Notes under the pieces: generated by a model | Seen by the model: only the letters and a program-made list of their open reading frames with translations | Databases searched by the model: none | What the model was told of the DNA's origin: nothing | Assembly: GCA_963580455.1 (NCBI GenBank) | Contig: OY756969.1 | Span: 10,121,501 to 10,185,500 of the forward strand | Direction of reading: 5' to 3' | Source of the DNA: Euonymus europaeus | Taxonomy: Eukaryota; Streptophyta; Magnoliopsida; Celastrales; Celastraceae | Length of the DNA stretch: 64,000 nucleotides | Program-made: the position numbers and the translations under genes | In this document: in pieces, positions 61,291 through 64,000 of the stretch | Layout: each line of letters begins with the position of its first letter | Position numbering within the stretch: the stretch's first letter is position 1

Positions 61291-62999
61291 CTCAACTCTC
61301 TCTATGGATGAGCTTTTAATGGTTTTGTCCATTTGTCATATAAAGGTTGTGTTTTGGCGTTGAAATAATCTAGGAAGCTTATACTCATAAAATTTGACCT
61401 AGAGGAACAATAAAAAAGTACACCGAGCAACTTTGATGGCCAAAATTGCTCAACTCTCATGATGGAGGTGTTTTTAATAGTTTTGTCTAATTTAGAACGA
61501 AGTTTCTTCTCATGAAAACAAAACAATCTACGAAGCGAATACTAATAAATTTGGACATAAAGAAATAATTAAAAGTTCATACCTATCAACTTTGTTGGCT
61601 CGGAATTACTCAATTCTATCCGTGGAGGAGCCTTTAATGGTTTTGTCCATTTGTGATACAAAGTTGGGGTCTTAGCATCGAAATAGTCTATGTTGTTTAT
61701 ACTCGTAAAATTGGACAGAGGAGAAAAATAAAAACTGTACGCCGAGCAATTTTGACGATTCAGAAATTCTTAACTCTCTCTATGGATGAGGTTTTAATGG
61801 TTTTGTCTATTTGTCATAGAAAGTTGGTTTTTTGACATCGAAATAATCTAGGAAGCTTACACTCGTAAAATTTGACGTAGAAGAACAATAAAAAGTGTAC
61901 ACCGAGCAACTTTGATGGTCCAAAATTGCTCAACTCTCTCGATGAAGCTGTTTTTAATAGTTTTGTCTAATTTAGAACATAATTTCTTCTATTGAGAATA
62001 AAACAATCTACGAAGCGAATACTTGTAAATTTGGACATAAAGAAATAGTAAAAAATTCATACCTATCAACTTTAACGGTTCAGAATTACTCAATTCTATC
62101 CGTAAAGGAGCCTTTAATGGTTTTGTCTATTTGTGATACAAAGTTGGTGTTTTGGCATCGAAATAATCCATGGAGCTTATACTAGTAAAATTTGACATAA
62201 GAGAACAAAAAAAAGTGTACCACGAGCAACTTTGATGGTTGGGAATTGCTAAACTCTCTCTATAGAGGAGCTTTTAACGGTTTCATCTATTTGTCATAGA
62301 AAGGTTGTGTTTTGGCGTCGAAGTAATATAGGAAGCTTGTACTCGTAAAATTTGACATGGAGGAACAATAAAAAGTGTACACCGAGCAACATTGATAGTC
62401 GAAAATTGCTCAACTCTATCGACAAAGGTGCTTTGATCGGTTTTATCCAATTAAGAAGGAAATTTGTTCTCTTGACAACAAAACAATATACGAAGCAAAT
62501 ACTAGTAAATTTGGACATAAAAAATAATAAAAAGTGCATACCTATCAACTTTGATGGGTAAGAATTACTCAATTCTATCCGTGGAGGAGCCTTTAACGGT
62601 TTTGTCCATTTCTGATACAAAGTTGGAGTTTTTGCATCAAAATAATCTATGGAGCTTATGCTCGTAAAGTTTGACATAAGAGAACAATAAAAAGTGTATG
62701 TTGGGCAATTTTGTTGGTTCGGAATTGCTCAACTCTTTCTATGTGGGAGCTTTTAACGGTTTTATCCATTTTTCATAGAAAGTTGGTGTTTTGGCAACAA
62801 AATAATCCCAGAAGCTTATACTCGTAAAATTTGACACAGAGGAACAATAAAAAGTGTACACCGAGTAACATTAACGGTCCGCAATTACTCAACTCTTTTA
62901 ATAGTTGTGTTTTAAATGGTTTTGCCCAATTAAGAAGGAAATTTGTTCTCTTGACAACAAAACAATCTACGAAGCGAATACTAGTAAATTTTGACATAA

Positions 63000-63790
63000 A
63001 GAAACAATAAAAAGTGTACACAGAGCAACTTTGATGGACCGAAGTTGCTCAACTCTCTCTATGGAGTAGCTTTTAACGGTTTTTGTCCATTTGTCATAGA
63101 AAGATGGTGTTTTGTCATCAAAATAATCTTGGATGCTTATACTCGTATAATTTGACATAGAAGAACAATAAAAAGTGTAAATTGAGCAAATTTGATGGTC
63201 CGAAGTTGCTCAACTCTCTCTATGGAGGAGCTTTTAATAGTTTTTATCCATTAATAGAAAAACGGTGTTTTGGCATCAAAATATTCTTCGAAGCTTATAC
63301 TCATAAAATTTGACATATAAGAACAATAAAAGGTGTACATCGGACAACTTTGACGGTCCGAAATTGCTCAACTCTCTCGAGGGAGGTGCAAAACTATTAA
63401 AAACACCTCCAACGAGAGAGTTGAGCAATTTCGAACCATCAAAATTTCCCGGTGTACACCTTTTATTGTTTTTCTATGTCAATTTTTATGAGTATAAGCT
63501 TCCAAGATTATTTCGATGCCGAAACACCACCTCTCTATGACAAATGGACAAAAACTGTTAAAAGCTCCTCCATAGAGAGAGTTGAGCAACTTCGGACCAT
63601 CAAAGTTGCTCAGTGTACACTTTTTATTGTTCTTCTATGTCAAATTATACGAGTATAAGCTTTCAAGATTATTTCAATGCCAAAACACTACATTTCTATG
63701 GACAAAAACCGTTAAAAACTACTCCATAGAGAGAGTTGAGCAACTTCGGTCCATCAAAGTTGCTTGGTGTACACTTTTTATTATTCTTCT
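63000..63790. repeat. Palindromic junction of two opposed satellite arms
   Basis: Left arm (to 63388) ends attgctcaactctctcg.gggaggtg; after a 15-nt spacer (63389-63403) the complement cacctcc..cgagagagttgagcaat begins at 63404. Farther out, the rare variant tggaccgaagttgctc with ggagtagctttt at about 63040 has its mirror at about 63710-63755, at equal distance from the centre, so the arms share about 390 bp of ordered variants. Symmetry fades outside about 63000 and 63790. Confidence 0.88.
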
Positions 63791-64000
63791 ATGTCATATT
63801 TTACGAGTATGGACTTTGTAGATTATTTCGATGCCAAAACTCCAACTTTCTATGACAAATGGACAAAACCATTAAAAGCTCCTCCATGGAGAGAGTCGAG
63901 CAACTTCGGACCATCAAGGTTGCTCAGTGTACACGTTTTATTGTTCTCTTATGTCAAATTTTACGAGTATAAGCTCCATACATTATTTCGATGCAAAAAT
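63389..64000 (-). repeat. 160-bp satellite array, inverted orientation
   Basis: All monomers to the window end read as the reverse complement of the main array (gagagagttgagcaa, gtgtacactttttattgtt, cgagtataagctt). It continues beyond the window, so the extent of the inversion is unknown. Confidence 0.96.

Larger units (their letters stand above)
35631..63388 (+). repeat. 160-bp tandem satellite array, block 5 (uninterrupted)
   Basis: About 27.7 kb of head-to-tail monomers with no transposon insertion. Common-class monomers (ctcaactctctctatggagg, gtcatagaaagttggtg, gaagcttatactcgtaaaa) alternate with the two divergent subtypes. Several higher-order structures are layered on it and listed separately. 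Individual monomers are damaged at about 36034, 43428, 57005-57075 and 57965-57990. The minus-strand open frames of 60-130 codons recur because of the repeat and carry no recognised domain. Confidence 0.96.

Noticed and set aside
35650..63200. Dozens of similar minus-strand open frames of 60-130 codons (for example around 36101-36433, 56583-57086 and 62294-62677) that look like a repeated gene family.
   Set aside because: They follow the 160-bp satellite exactly. 160 is not a multiple of three, so each monomer is read in a different frame, and similar peptides reappear only because the repeat does. They lack a known domain, and start and stop sites move with point mutations.
63000..64000. The palindrome as a possible replication origin or transposon terminal inverted repeat.
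   Set aside because: The arms are ordinary satellite monomers with no target duplication or element-specific sequence between them. Inverted duplication explains it fully.
1..64000. CRISPR-like array, from regularly spaced repeats.
   Set aside because: The repeats are contiguous 160-bp monomers without unique spacers, and the element content is that of a plant nuclear genome.
1..64000. CENP-B-box-like motif in the satellite monomer.
   Set aside because: I saw no match to the core ttcg....a..cggg in the consensus text, so centromere identity is not supported by that route.

Overview
The window is non-genic, repeat-dominated DNA from a flowering plant. The evidence is a tandem satellite with a basic unit of about 160 bp, filled with plant-type LTR retrotransposons (an Athila-like Ty3/gypsy element with a tRNA-Asp-like primer site, a Tekay/Del-like chromovirus with a chromodomain and a tRNA-iMet primer site, and solo LTRs) and tRNA-derived SINE-like units. 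I found no intact host gene, no cellular tRNA or rRNA gene and no CRISPR array. The species cannot be named from the sequence.

Layout. Satellite fills 1-3083, 3185-4243, 16722-17811, 21707-26515 and 35631-64000, roughly 38 kb or about 240 monomers. Insertions interrupt only the left 35.6 kb: a 101-bp foreign patch (3084-3184); a SINE-like composite (4244-5004 plus 16427-16721) that is itself split by an Athila-type element (5005-16426); a solo LTR (17812-21706) carrying a second solo LTR (18116-19927); and a 9.1-kb chromovirus (26516-35630). The Athila element carries a further 4.7-kb insertion (9485-14191). Target-site duplications let the nesting order be read: satellite, then SINE composite, then Athila, then the 4.7-kb insertion; and satellite, then outer solo LTR, then inner solo LTR.

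The right 28 kb is uninterrupted satellite with several layers of higher-order repeat: 640-bp tetramers, a 1413-bp tandem unit, a 3191-bp duplication, and blocks of about 3523 and 4803 bp that differ by two extra 640-bp units. At about 63,389 the monomer orientation flips, giving a palindromic junction with a 15-nt spacer and arms of roughly 390 bp.

Coding capacity. Both internal retrotransposon regions are dead. The Athila copy has lost RT, RNase H and the integrase core by internal deletion and has stops and frameshifts in gag and protease. The chromovirus keeps every pol domain in one frame, but that frame is broken by six stops, all TAG. The many short minus-strand open frames in the satellite are by-products of its AT-rich repeat. 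The most notable non-standard observations are the layered satellite structure with its inversion junction, the inverted SINE-like composite with perfect 10-bp ends, and conserved stem-loops in the chromovirus LTR. I did not find a new biological system that the sequence would support.
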